Positions 10,185-22,677 of a stretch of DNA of 64,000 nucleotides are shown here, one piece after another. The stretch lies in the NCBI GenBank assembly GCA_905250125.1, contig CAJNOL010000650.1, forward strand, positions 51,586 through 115,585, read 5' to 3'. The notes beneath the pieces are model-generated. The model did no database searches. It was not told the origin of the DNA and saw only the letters and a list, made by a program, of their open reading frames with translations. The stretch comes from Rotaria sordida. Lineage: Eukaryota > Rotifera > Eurotatoria > Philodinida > Philodinidae. Position 1 is the stretch's first letter; every line of letters starts with the position of its first letter. Both the position numbers and the translations under genes were made by a program.

Positions 10185-13100
10185 TTACAAAAGCCGACCA
10201 CGACAATTTTTTGATCCACAAAAACATTTCACTTCACGATCGGGTAATAGTTCACAGTTATAATGCCATGTAAGTTCTAAAACAAAAAATAAAATTTGAT
10301 AAGAGTCAATATATTCTTATTGAACGAATTATTTAATCGGTAATTTAAGAGTTATATAAGTTATAAAACTTATACATGATATGTTATCTTTTATTAAATG
10401 ACAATTGTAATTCAATACTTTTAATTAAAGAGAAGTTCGTTTTTTTTTTATTATGATAGAATAGTAAATATAAAGTAGTAATTCTATTATTATCCAAATG
10501 GAAAAGAAAATCAAATTGATAATTCTATGTTAACGCTTGATATAAGTTTATCGTATGTATGAAGTTTGTACAAGATTAGTAAAGCGCATAATAGAAAATA
10601 TCATTCTTTGATTGTTTGATCTTGATGATAAGGTTACAAAACTTAACACGAATAGCTAAGCAAATAATGTACTAATTATCTATCGAAGAAAAATATTGTC
10701 TATTATTTGTAGTTCTATACGACAATTTGTAGATTCATATCGATTATTCTCATAAAAGATCATTTTCAGTTGTTGAATGTGTTTTATTTTCATAATTTAA
10801 TTAAAGTTCTGCCTGTTATAGAATGTTCTCGTTAATCAATTAATTTTTAGCAAAATTGAAATTTAATTAGGATATTTACACATTAAAATATGCTTCGTTT
10901 TTAAAGTTTTAAGCTAAAAATCGAGAAAGACCTAAATTGACATTATTTATGAGCTTCTAAAATCCCTAAAAATATCTCTCCCAATCTTCAAAATCGTTTT
11001 CGTTTTTTGAATAATTCATTATAATAGAAGACTACTGCTCTCCTGAAAAATATATACGATTACGATAAAACTACTCCAACTGACACCCACCATTTCAGCT
11101 TATATTAGATCCACAAACAGGTGTCAGTGAGATTAGCAAAAGCTCAAAAGGACAGAGATATGGACCGTCTAAAATTCATGTTAACATTTTTATTACACAT
11201 TCTCTATGAGGTAAAAAGAGCAAAAAAAAGACACTTCAGTATTGATTCTATCTCTGCCAAAGAGTTCGTCTTCGTGGGCCTTTGCGACCGAGTTATGACA
11301 GTTTTACTGTGCTTTTAATCCATTTTAACGCATTTTCCAAAGAACCAAATAACTGAGTTTCGATCTAAAATGTTTTTTTTTGGCTAAAACTTTCAGGATA
11401 TTTAATAAGTCGTTAGACCTATCTATAGGCAAAATTTTCGATCGAAACTTCATAATATAATATTTCGTGAATTACTTATAAACGACTCGAAAATCCAGAA
11501 AATTTGTCATAGCTCGGTGTCAAAGGGCCATGGGAACGAACTCCTTTAGGTTTTTTCTAGTCTCACCGAGTCCTCTTTCTGAACCTAATATGAGCTCAAA
11601 TGGCGGATATGAGTGAGGGTTTATTAGACAATGATATCTCTTCTTTTAATTATATTTTAAATTAAAAGTAAGAGATCTATAGTTTAAGATCATATACTAA
11701 ACAAACAAGAATATAATTCTCCTATTTCATTGTATTAGTTTTAATTAATATACTCTTAAAAATCTTCATAGATATATACCTTGACCAGCTTTAACATGTG
11801 TTCGAGTAAATAAAGCAAGATTAGGAAAATGAAGATCATGTGATTCAATAAATACATTTTGAATAAACATATTTGGTTCACATGAATGATTAAAATATTT
11901 TCCTAAATTACTATACAAACTTCCATCAACAACATATGGTTCATCATCATCATCGTCATTAACATCATCATCACCATCTTCATTATTAATTTCATAACGA
12001 ACTTGTTTAACTAAATCAAGACTTGTTTGATATTTATCATCTATACTTTGAGCACGTTCATGTCCTTGATCGGATGTTAATAATTCTCCAATATATTGAC
12101 ATATAAATGTTCCACGTGGTAAATCATGTAATGCACGTAAACCCCAACCTTTTAATTTATCTTTAAACATTTGTAAATGTACAAATAAACCTTGTTGTAC
12201 AAGACGGTTTGAACAATGTTCACGATGACATGAACATTTTGAATTACATTCATATACACCACTTGATATTGGATTAAGTAAACGTTTACGTTGATAACCT
12301 GTTGTTTTTAACATATATGAAAGTGTATAACGATTTTTTTCTTTTTCAATAACTAATGGATCTTGATTAAGTTGTGCTTGATTTAATGTTTTACGAAAAC
12401 AAGCACATTTCATTCGATCATTACAACTAAAATAAAATTCAAAAAAAAAACGAAGTAAACAATTGAAGCCTTCCATACTTCCTATCATTGATTTTACAGA
12501 GGTAATTCCGAACAAAAGTATCAAATGAACTGAACGGACAAGAGAACTGCTCGAAATGATTCACTATCTTTGAGCTCATATTTTGGACATATAGAGAGAA
12601 CCTCTAGACTAGAATAACCCTTAAAGGATTCGGGGCCCATAGGTCTTCTCTACAGAGATATAGCAATTTTACTTGAGTTTTAGCTTATGGCACAGTAAGT
12701 ATAAACAAATTGACTAATGATTTTTCGACTTGAAATTTTGTTCACAGATAGATCTACTTGTAATTAGAATGTTCTGAAAATTTCAGCTGAAAAGAATGTT
12801 TTCTTCGCAAGATATTGAATGTCAATAAAACATGAGATTCTCGCATCTTTTATGGGATCTGAGTGATTTTTGAAAATTCAATATCTCACAAAGGAAATAT
12901 TCTTTTCAGCTGGAATTTTCAGAGCATTCTAATTACAAGTAGACCTACCTATAGAGGAAACCTCGAACTCTTTTAGGGTTATTCTACCCTAGAGGTCCAC
13001 CCTATATGCCCAAAATATCTGCTCAAAGTGATGAATCACTTCGAGCGATTCTTTCATGAGCCGAAGAAAGTTTGTCCATGATTTTCTCCTCAAAAAAAGC

Positions 13101-16100
13101 TTTGGTCTATGGATTGGGTCGAACTCGGCACAACCTGTTGAGGCGTTTGACTCATAATATGAAAGATGGTCTCCGAGCTTCAGTCATCAGAATCTTTTAA
13201 GCTTCTCTTTAGGTTTGCAACATAAAGAATATAACTAGTAAGTGCCAGCAGATGTGCGAATTGAAGAGAAAACTACGGTTTACAAGTTAACAAAGGCCGG
13301 TTTTTTTTTATTTTCGATTTACTTTTTGAGAGAAATGAATCTTTTTTCATAGGGGTACCTCTAATTTCCTAGAAAACCACTGTCAAAAGCAAATAAAGGA
13401 AATTTTTAAAAATGCAGCTCTGTTAAGTTATAGCGGCAAGTATTGACTACATTTATATAAGGATCATTCTTGAACAATTCAATATTTTTAGCAGTAATCT
13501 TTACTATAGATCGTCTAAAAATTTGAGATAAATCAATAGTTCTGGAGCATAAATAGGTTTCTGACGGAAGAAGAAATTAATTAACTTACTTATCAGTACA
13601 ATCACAACATGATGTCATATTTGTATCATTAAGTGCTGCAGATATTCGATTATCAATAGGTTGAATTTTTGTTATATAAGTAAAATTATCTGGCTTATCA
13701 TTGTCAGTATCATTATATACGGATATTTCAACATTTTCTTGTCCTTTTGAAAGATCATTAAGTATAATAAATTTTTTATCATAATCATCAATTGAAGGTT
13801 TAAAACGTGTTAAAACTCCATCAACAAAAAATTTTATAGATAATTTTGATTGTGTTAAATAAAGATATTGTTCAATATCATCAAGTGAATAAAGTGTACG
13901 ACGACATGGGGTTCGATAACCACGAGGTTTACTATCAACAATTGACCAATTACATTCAAATGGAAGTAAAAATGGATTTGTTTGAATTTTTTTAGGTGAA
14001 AAATTTTCTTCAGCTATTAAAACACATTGTCGGCTACATTTATGTGATGTTGATGGTAAAGTATTGAGTATTCGAAATTTTGGTAAAAGAATATTCGTAT
14101 AGTAAGTTGTTACAATATTACTACGTGATATTGTTGAAGTTTTTTCATTGGATATAGATGATGAAGAAATCGATGATTGATGTTGTATTGATATTTGTTT
14201 AGTATTAGATTCATCACGAAGTTTCTTACCACCTAAAAAGTTTCAAAAGATAAACTCAATATATCTGAGTCTTTAATATTAATATCCTGATCGAAGAATA
14301 CGATACATTTACCGTGAAATACGACACATTAAAGTGACCGCTTCTCTCCGTAAATACAAGGTCAGTTATACGATCCTATGTATGATAGAATACGAACAAA
14401 ATTACAACATCTTTGCAGTGAGAATACAGTGTCGTATACGGACAGTGACACTAAGTGCGATATAAAGATACGATACGACACGACACGACATAAAAAACGA
14501 CCGCTTACGGTAATGTTACGGTGATCCGTAACGATTGAGTGCAAATAATTTACATGAAATTGTTTCGAAAAGAATGAGTTTCGCATACATATTCTTTTCA
14601 GTTATAATTATCTTGTAAATCAATGCATTTTTTTCTTTACTGAAAAAGTTAAAATAATAATATTTATGAATATTATTATGGTTGCAAGTATAGTCTTCTT
14701 GAATTACAAGACAAAATATAAATATTCCTATATGATACTATAAATTAATACTTATATCCAAATTTATCATTTGACAAAGCTTCTTCATAAGACATTTTTG
14801 TAAATACTATGTATCAATTGATCTTGTGAAACCTCTTGTAACAATGAAACTGTATTGAAGATGAATAGATATCGGATGAACTTTGTTTGCACTACCGCTG
14901 GTAAAGCACACATTATACTGAACGGTCTATCAATGATTTTGGTTCGGTTCGAATCACATGAATCCTTCAATAATTGAGTTCGATAATTGCGAAAGTACGT
15001 TTACTATTTTGAATAAATACATTCTCAACTTTTCTCGTTATAAACTTTTTTTTTTGTACAATATTATTGTTGGATTCCAGCAGTAATAAATTGAATTCAT
15101 TCTACAATAATCTTTTTATAGAGAGATGAACTTGGCTCATATACAACTAATGATAAAAGTAAAGTCAAAGAGATATTCGAAAAACTTGATGTTTAATAAT
15201 ACATGTCTTTCAAAGTTTTTATAGAAATCTTTTTACTTTTTCATACATCTAGCAGATAATGAAATTATTATCTATTCAAAACATACCTTTATTTGTATTA
15301 CTACTATGACTTTTTCGTTTTCGTAATCGTGATAAATCAGAATATGAATTACTAATTTCTTCTGTTGGAGTTTGTGGTGATGGTGGAATTGTTAATCTTG
15401 TTAATTGTGATATTTGTTGAGATTGTTCAATAATTGATGAATTTGAATGAATCCATATTTCTTTTTTTGATTTTCGTTCAAAAAAACAAATTTTTATTAT
15501 TGAATAATCAATATCAATAATACGAACATTATGATATTGTGCACCAAATTTTCGTACACGAATTATATTACCTATAGTATAATTTGATTGTCTAGATAGA
15601 TTTGAATTTTGAAAAGCATGTTGATAATGTGATCGTAAATCTTTATAATCAATATTTAAAATATGTCGTCGGAAATCTTGACATAAACAAAGATGAAATT
15701 CTGAATGTGAATGATAAGAAGCTGTAAAATTATCATATAAAACAAGATATCGATTTTTATTTTTTATGGAACAAGGCATTTCATATATAAAACCAAGCAT
15801 TGATAATGAACGATGAAGTACACGTGTTTGTATAGGTACATTTAAAGATGAACATGGTTCATTCATATATGCTTGTCTTTTAGTTATACATTCGGAAGTT
15901 GACATACGAGGATTATGAACCTCAAGGAAAAAGAGATCTTTGTTTTTTTACATTTTATGAATAGATCTTTATTTAAATTACCATGACTATATGAGTATCT
16001 TGAAGATTTGAATAAGTTACAGCCGTTGTACATATTCGTATAGGTAAATTTGGCTTTACAACAATTAACTTAGTATTAGTTTCAAGTTTTCCAATTAAAT

Positions 16101-16559
16101 CTTTTAAAATTAAATTCTCATCCTTTTCGTCTGTATCGGTGCTTGACTGTTCATCAATTGTAATATCATTTTCAGCATCATCATCATCATCATCATCATC
16201 ATCAAGAATTATTACAACATCCGGTTTATCCTAAGTAAATATAAAGTTTAAATAGAATTGTTGTCTAAATTTTAATGAGAACTTACGTGTGTTATTGATG
16301 ATACACTTGAACAAGGAGTATCAAAAATAGATGATGATTTATTGTCATCATTGACTTCTAATACATAATAAAAATGAATGAAAATGAATTTTATCTTTAA
16401 GATCTTATTACTAACTTTTTTTATCTTTTGAATTTGTTACCATTCGATTAAATGGATTGGTATTTTCTTTACTCTGCTATAAAATAAAACTTCAATCATA
16501 TATATAGATACATATATAGAAAAATTATTAACAAAACAATTTACTTGTTCGAAGAACAT
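10185..16559 (-). CDS. SETDB1: SETDB1/eggless-like histone H3K9 methyltransferase, 803 aa
   Basis: Eight coding exons, 5' to 3': 16559-16545, 16476-16416, 16357-16287, 16230-15982, 15920-15287, 14232-13590, 12426-11780, 10276-10185 (2412 bp). The first exon (five codons, MFFEQ) is the least certain. After an acidic poly-Asp tract come Tudor-like sequences (about residues 135-260; RYLVLYDN and SEFHLC match the SETDB1 pattern). A methyl-CpG-binding-like segment near 425-480 contains PRGYRTPCRRTLYS. A Cys-rich pre-SET region (CCDCTDNC, then CKCxC-type cysteines split across an intron) follows, then a SET domain with GTFICQYIGE and NHSCEPN (near 734), and the post-SET CFCGSKNC ending the protein. 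The large insertion that bifurcates vertebrate SETDB1 SET is reduced here to an acidic linker of about 30 residues. The enzyme family trimethylates H3K9 to silence repeats. SETDB2 lacks the Tudor part, so SETDB1 fits better. Confidence 0.92.
11080..11620. repeat. Foldback repeat, copy A, in a SETDB1-like intron
   Basis: The two arms are imperfect reverse complements. The left arm has CATTTCAGCTTATATTAGAT, then AAAGAGTTCG and GGGCCTTTGCGACCGAG. The right arm has CTCGGTGTCAAAGGGCC, CGAACTCCTTTAGG and CCTAATATGAGCTCAAATGG. It lies in the intron 10277-11779. Its sequence is shared with the repeats at 12541-13060 and 46545-47232. The single open frame on plus is a by-product of the repeat. Confidence 0.75.
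12541..13060. repeat. Foldback repeat, copy B, in a SETDB1-like intron
   Basis: Inverted arms: GAACTGCTCGAAATGATTCA and CCTCTAGACTAGAATAACCC on the left are answered by TTATTCTACCCTAGAGG and TGAATCACTTCGAGCGATTC on the right. The centre is a near-palindrome around TTTTCAGCTGAAAAGAATG and CAAGATATTGAATG. Clear but diverged similarity to copy C, for example AAAATTTTG followed by GATAGATCTA-like sequence and then TTTCAGnnGAAAAGAATGTT. It lies in the intron 12427-13589. Confidence 0.75.
14289..14561. repeat. Dispersed repeat, copy 1 (about 270 bp), in a SETDB1-like intron
   Basis: This shares a long diverged similarity, in the same orientation, with 19863-20155. Shared pieces include GAAATACGA, ACATTAA, CGTAAATA, GATCnTATGTATGATA, CATCTTT and TACGGTAAT. 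It is rich in the word TACGA/ACACGA. It carries no reading frame and lies in the intron 14233-15286. Confidence 0.65.
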
Positions 16560-19020
16560 ACCCGTGTTCTTCAATAGTATAAATCAAAAATAAATTCACA
16601 CAATAAAAAAATATAGTTTTCTATCTGAAAAACAAATAAAATATTGATATAATTGTTGTTTTAATTAAATAAAAATAAAAGTTAATCATAGAAAAGTATG
16701 AATAGAAAATAGATGACTATTATCAAACTAATTCTTGAAATAGAATCCAAGGTCTCTTGTTAAACTGACCAATCGAAATATTGAAGGAATAATATTAAAC
16801 AATCTTATTTGCTCTTTCTCGTTTTCAGCAAAACATGTGCTCACATTCTTTACACAAAACATCAAGTAAACAACTCTAGAATTTCGTATTTGATTATTTG
16901 TTTAGATGAGTCATCATTTTATATTGTTAAAACATCAGTAATAAAAAAAACTCGTCTATAACAATTCTTTTAAAACAAAAATCTAACTTTGATTAAAACC
17001 CTTATTTCTAATAAAAAAAATACTATAAACTGATATATGTCAAAACACCTATTCATAGACAAATAAAAGACTACACATAATCTAATAAAAAATAAATTGG
17101 GTAAAAAAAGTACGTGTTTGTTTTTTCTTGTTGTAGATATCCTGCAATACGTGATTGGACATTGTTATCAATGAAAGAATAAAACATATACTATCTTTGA
17201 TGAAATATCTATGTGGTAGTGAAGTAATAAATCAAGAAATGAAAAGAATGACTGCAATACATAGACAATTTAACGTACAATTTTTACCTGTTGAAGTTTA
17301 CATCTACTTTTTTCATTTTTCTTTTTTGTTCTCCTCTCGCTCGAAGACAAACAGAGACGCTCACATTTTCAAATCAAGGTTGCCATTATATAAGCAATTC
17401 AATTTGGAGAATGAAGAAGATATATGGTAAGTGGTAGAATCGATAAAAAAAGAATCAGCAAAAAAATATATTAATAAAAAAAGATGATGATTGAAGTATA
17501 AATTTAGAATAAATAAGCTAAGCAGAAATTTTTACAACTATCGTTTGCCCTTCAACCTAATTAAACAAGAGTACCACACGAGTGCAACCTTTTGTACCTG
17601 TACTCGTATCGATAGTTCGAATGATAAATATATCATTTTCTTTATTCTGATTTAGACAAAATGAAATACTAGCATTGCAACTATCATAAAATATAAACAC
17701 AAATTAAAAATAAGTCCAACGTATAAAAAATTAGCAACTACGTTAGACTTTTCTCCTATTTGAACTCTAGAGCATTTCACAGGTATTGGATTTTCTATGT
17801 GGGTTCTACTGGTATCAATATCTTTCATATTCGTAAACAGACACAAGTATCTGACCCGACAGATGCAGTGCTCGAAATTGAACAAATACTCTCAAAATAA
17901 CAAGAAATAAATTCATATCTTCATTTACTATCCTGTAAATCATACACATGTTAAAAAATTTGAATGATATATTCGTACGGTTTGATCATAGCGTTCCTTA
18001 GAAATAACAATAAATATTGGCATTCGAGAGTTTTTTTTTTTGTCTTATTTTCATAGACACTACGATATATTTTTTGTGTAACAATGATTTATTTTTAAAT
18101 CTAATTAATCTACAGTACTTCGAATTATAATTTTATTTTAATTAGAAACCATATCATATTTTACATAGCATAATCATACGAGAAGCTACATTGTGATAGT
18201 GATACTTTCCCACACATGAAATAGGAATAGGAATTCCGAAAGTCTTAGGAAAACGGGAGAAAACATAATTGTATAAAAATAAGTATCAAGAAAAATCGTT
18301 CTCGCAAAACACTACCTGAGATAAACATTTAAAAAATTGTTATTCATGGTTTGAATGAATAATCATAAAAACAGAAGGTCACTAATGTTTAATATAAACC
18401 ATTTGTTAAATTTTCATTGTCTAATCTATTGAATAATTATCATTTTTGCTCCATAGAAAAACAAACATTTTTTTTTTTATATAACTACAATTCATTGCTG
18501 GAAAATAATCAAATTATCATTTTTGATCAATCTGAAATAAACGAATGTTTGAATTTTATTTTACAATTGTAAGAGATTTGTTTTTTTTTTTCAAATTTAT
18601 TATTTTAATCAGATATATCTCTATCATGGTAACATATACAGTATTTCAATAGAGATCTTATTAGACTACAAAATTATGTAATATTCAAAATTGTCCATTC
18701 ATTAATTGCAAAAAATTTGTATCCATTAAAACTATTTGAATAATAATTTCTTTGATTGATAATAAATATTTTCTTTGTTGAAAAAAAATAAATCAAATTT
18801 TCTATTATATTAGATTATATTATATTATAGAAGTTTTTAAGAGTAATGCAAGAAGAAATTAGTTAATCAAATGAGTAAAGCAACAAAAAAACAAAAAGCT
18901 TTTATTTCATTCACACGGAACAGAACAGGAATATTATATCACCAACAAGCAATATAAGAAATTTGAGATCTATAATAAGTTTTGATTCATTCATATCGAT
19001 ATTATATGGATACATATATA
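16560..19020. other. Gene-poor AT-rich stretch
   Basis: No supported gene or repeat unit in about 2.5 kb. Short open frames near 17155-17430 (+) and 17652-17885 (-) lack splice context and family resemblance. The first few hundred bases should include the methyltransferase promoter. Confidence 0.4.
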
Positions 19021-19212
19021 TTATTCGAAGTCATTATACATGCGATCTTTGCTATAAATATTAACCGATTGATATAATACATAAAAAACAAGTGCAGCAA
19101 AAGCTACAGCCAATATCCATATATTTGAATTACTACTTGATTTTGATTTGGGAGTGTTAGATGAGATTTGTTTCGTATCGGATTTACGTTGTTGGCGTTG
19201 TGATGGTGCCAT
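19021..19212 (-). CDS. Small single-pass membrane protein, possibly SERP/RAMP4-like, 63 aa
   Basis: The chosen start gives a protein beginning MAPSQRQQRK. It has a polar basic first half rich in Ser, Lys and Gln, one hydrophobic helix (about residues 31-49, IWILAVAFAALVFYVLYQS) and a short acidic tail ending YNDFE. Size, basic N-terminus and C-terminal helix resemble the SERP/RAMP4 family of ER translocon-associated proteins, but no diagnostic motif settles it and the tail after the helix is longer than usual. An in-frame ATG eleven codons upstream (19245) is possible. However, a pyrimidine-rich TTTTCTTTGTAG ends just upstream of it, so a splice acceptor probably lies there. Confidence 0.55.
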   Translation of the reverse strand: MAPSQRQQRKSDTKQISSNTPKSKSSSNSNIWILAVAFAALVFYVLYQSVNIYSKDRMYNDFE

Positions 19213-19862
19213 GACTTTATTTATGTTCTCAAAGTATGTACACAATCTACAAAGAAAATATAAAACAACTCTATATAATTATATAAATACTAGCAAAAGA
19301 TTATTTTATGTATTCCGTATTTATTATCATTCAATTTATAAATGAATTTTTATCGATAATCACTAGAGATTAAAGTATTTAATATCTCTAAGTGATCAAT
19401 TCTCCATGTAATTCAAACTGGACAAAATCCGTAGTCTTCAAAGAGAAATTCAAAGTCTCTAAAAGAATATAATATTCTTTCAGCAGTAGGAAAAAAAATG
19501 ATATTTGATTATATCTATCATAAACAAAATCGAGAAAATTTATCAAGTCATTCAATAATTAATGAAAACAAATAAGAATATTTGTATTATAGAAATAGAG
19601 AATGTGATCATTAAACGACATAAACTAATCAAATATTGATCTTCTATATTTAGAAAAAAAATAAACTAACAACAAACATATCTCATAGATACTGACTGCT
19701 AAGTATCAGATAATATATAGTTTAAAACGTTATAATTATCAGTAGATGTCTACTAACAACCTGTAGATGAATCATAATTATAAAAAAATATCTAATAGGT
19801 CAAAAATAAAAACGAAATATAAACAGCATTTTTAATTAGTGTACTCTAAAGTTATATTTTTT
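19213..19862. other. Intergenic, nothing recognised
   Basis: AT-rich and without supported coding. A splice-acceptor-like TTTTCTTTGTAG on the minus strand lies just upstream of the small membrane-protein gene. Confidence 0.4.
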
Positions 19863-20155
19863 TGACCGAACAATATGACCTGCATACGATGAAATACGAA
19901 ACATTAACAAGCTCGTATGTCCTCGTAAATATGAGACCAGTAATATGATCATATGTATGATACAATACGGCAACATTACGACATCTTTATGGTAGGAATA
20001 TGTTCAGTAATAATGAGCATATTATAATGATATAATATGGCCATCTATGGTTGAATATGACACATAAAAATCCGGGTACGGTAATTTACAATGATTCGTA
20101 AAGATCGATCAGAATGTTCGTTCACTAATGAATTACATAAATTGAATCAGTTATA
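19863..20155. repeat. Dispersed repeat, copy 2
   Basis: Same orientation as, and diverged from, the copy at 14289-14561. It has the same order of shared words: GAAATACGAA, ACATTAACAAG, CTCGTAAATA, GATCATATGTATGATA, CATCTTTATGG, ACGGTAATTTAC. No coding. Confidence 0.65.
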
Positions 20156-21963
20156 TGATTTTAAAAATATCAATAATTTTATTAATACCGGAACTTTTTC
20201 GTTCAATCAAAAAGTTTGTCTTTGTAGTTACTTCCTTGTGGCAACAATATGTAATGGACTTTAAAGAACCAATCACTATAAGACAATCTAATATATATAT
20301 TAGCTAGAGAAAATAAAATTTATTACATTAATTATGAATATATTACAATGATTTTTCTATGAAAATGCTTATTATTTATCAAAAGAAAATTATTTATTAT
20401 TTCTGTCGATTATTTTCTTTTGATATATTTGTATAGAGGTCACTATTGGCATGATTTTGTAAAGCCGTGATAATTGTCGAAAAGTGGATTATGATTTTGA
20501 TGTAATTGCAAGAAGACTTTTCAATATTGATTATTCAAATTCAATACGTTTGAAATCATTGAATAAAATATTCAATGCATCAAATTCTCGTAATCGATAT
20601 TTATAAACAAAACGAAGTGTAACTATTAATTTATTTGATTCATTAAATAATTTTTCATAATAATAATAATAATAAAATATTAAGAAAAATGAACATACAT
20701 TTTTTGATTTCCGTTGAAAACTTATTCGTAATTTATTGAATAGATGCAACAGATAATCTTCAATTAAATAGTAATAGATATTATCCTTTTACTTTTGCTC
20801 AATTTATCTAATTGATGAAATAAAATAAAAAATTCTTGAACGAAATAGGTAATTACAACAAAGAGACAATCATCACAAAAAACTTCTTATATAAGAGAAA
20901 CGCTTGAACAAACGCAAGGTTTTTGATCATATCAATTCTATTTCGTCTAATCGAAAAAAATCTAATCATGATAACAAAAGCAACATTTGAATAGTTATAT
21001 GACGACGAAGTAAAAGAAAATGTAGTGAATAAGTAATGTTCATAATAATAGGTGAGAACATTTACATTTGACAATCAATTTTCGTAACAACACGATCGCA
21101 ATATTTACTATTCAATTGATTTGAATCTAAAATAAGAGTCCTTCTTTCAGTTAATCTAACTTCTACAACACTAAATTGACATTCTGATTCGAGCATTTGT
21201 TTGTTGCTGAAATCAAATGATTTCATCAAAGTACTCTCGAATGATAAAGCAATGTATCAGCATTTAATTTCCAAAAACGTAAGAACCAGACTAAATATTA
21301 TATAGATGAATTAGACCAGGCTAGGCATACGTGGAACTCAAACGTTCGCTTCGTGTTCGGAAGAAACGATTCGCGTTCAATTTCGAAAATTATCCAATCA
21401 GTTCAAACACTGTCGGATGTTTGCTCAAGCGTTTCTTGAGGTATATGGATAATCATACAAGCACTCTAGAATTCGATTAAATTCGAACATTATTAACCTT
21501 TCTAGAATACCTGCAGACCTTCGGTTTTTAGATCATTTATTCCACTGTGTGTGGATCTATCAAACTCAAGCCTGAAATACTTTCTTTTTGCTTACTTCTA
21601 CTTCCTTTTATAAATTGACTAAGAATGATCATAACCGAGGTCGAAACCGAACCAGAATCTTAGGGTTTGACGAATACACCTAGGCCAAGCGGGCAGCTCT
21701 GACTAATGAAAAATAAGTTAGTTTGACATTTTTATCCTCTGTGTAATGTTGTTTTCATTAATATTTTTCTTTCTGCTTTACATCATTATGAAACAATTAT
21801 ACTAATTAAAAACACAGGTCAGTTCAACACTCTATATTATAATCTTTATATTGAAGATATTTTGAGATGTTTAGTTTTTCATTTTAAGAATATTTAATAA
21901 TTCAAAAACAAAAAGTATAAGTCTATATATTTGAAAAATAAAAGTTTATAAAATAAAATAAAG
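20156..21963. other. Intergenic, no supported gene
   Basis: Short frames on both strands at 20470-20750 look coding-like for 30-40 codons, but no consistent splice model joins them. They may be a gene remnant. The rest is AT-rich and unremarkable. Confidence 0.35.
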
Positions 21964-22677
21964 TCAACGTCGTTGTATTGTTTGTTCAGAATATCCTCGA
22001 TCGTCAAATGCTTCATTAAGTTCACCATATTTAGATACAACATTTTTTTGATGAATTACTTTTTGCATTGTTTCAATATTTGGTTGTTTCATACCAAGAA
22101 GAAATGCAAGAATTGCAAGTATTAATATATTAAAAAATGCAATTATAGCTAATATATATGCCCATCGAATTTGACAAGTATCTATATAAAAATTATTAGC
22201 ATTTTGTCCACATACTGATCGAATTGTATCATTATCAAAACCTGCTGGATAAACAATAAGAGCAATAAATAAACAAATTGCACAAATCATTTGTATTAAT
22301 GCACAAATAAAATAAACAAGTCGAGCACGTATAAATAAGAAAATTATAAATAATCCAAGACATATGAGAATTAGTAGAGCTGAAAAGCCAACGAAAAATG
22401 TAGCAACAGCAAAAGGTGTAGTAAGTATTGTTCCAAAATTTGTCCATGTTCCTTGACAATGAAATTCATAATCAGTTATTGTACTTACACAATATGAATA
22501 TAAACCAAAATGACCTGCACGAGAACTTGATAGAGTATCACCAATCCATTGTGGTTGTACAAATATAAATATATTAATAATAGCAAAACAAGCTGTAAGA
22601 AATGCCCAAACAAAGCCAATAATTCTTGATGTCCATTTATACGATGAACTTCGTTGTGTTACAATTGTCTTCATCAT
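21964..22677 (-). CDS. LHFPL-family four-pass membrane protein, 237 aa
   Basis: Single-exon frame with four hydrophobic segments at about residues 17-40, 88-113, 119-143 and 171-196. The first segment is followed by FVQPQWIGD, and the third by a YPAGFDN loop and CGQNANNFYIDTCQIRWAYILA leading into the fourth. This order, with the W at the first extracellular loop and paired cysteines before helix four, is the LHFPL tetraspan pattern. Family members act as auxiliary subunits of plasma-membrane proteins such as GABA-A receptors and the hair-cell mechanotransduction complex; which subfamily this belongs to cannot be said. The cytoplasmic tail is polar and ends QTIQRR. The length matches the family (about 200-250 aa). 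Confidence 0.85.
   Translation of the reverse strand: MMKTIVTQRSSSYKWTSRIIGFVWAFLTACFAIINIFIFVQPQWIGDTLSSSRAGHFGLYSYCVSTITDYEFHCQGTWTNFGTILTTPFAVATFFVGFSALLILICLGLFIIFLFIRARLVYFICALIQMICAICLFIALIVYPAGFDNDTIRSVCGQNANNFYIDTCQIRWAYILAIIAFFNILILAILAFLLGMKQPNIETMQKVIHQKNVVSKYGELNEAFDDRGYSEQTIQRR

Noticed and set aside
14934-14962. GGTTCGAATC-like word suggesting a tRNA T-arm
   Set aside because: No acceptor stem, anticodon arm or A-box can be drawn around it.
17155-17430. 91-codon plus-strand frame
   Set aside because: AT-rich, no splice context and no family resemblance; likely chance.
20470-20750. Coding-like short frames on both strands
   Set aside because: Neither strand gives a splice model that stays in frame; at best an old gene remnant.
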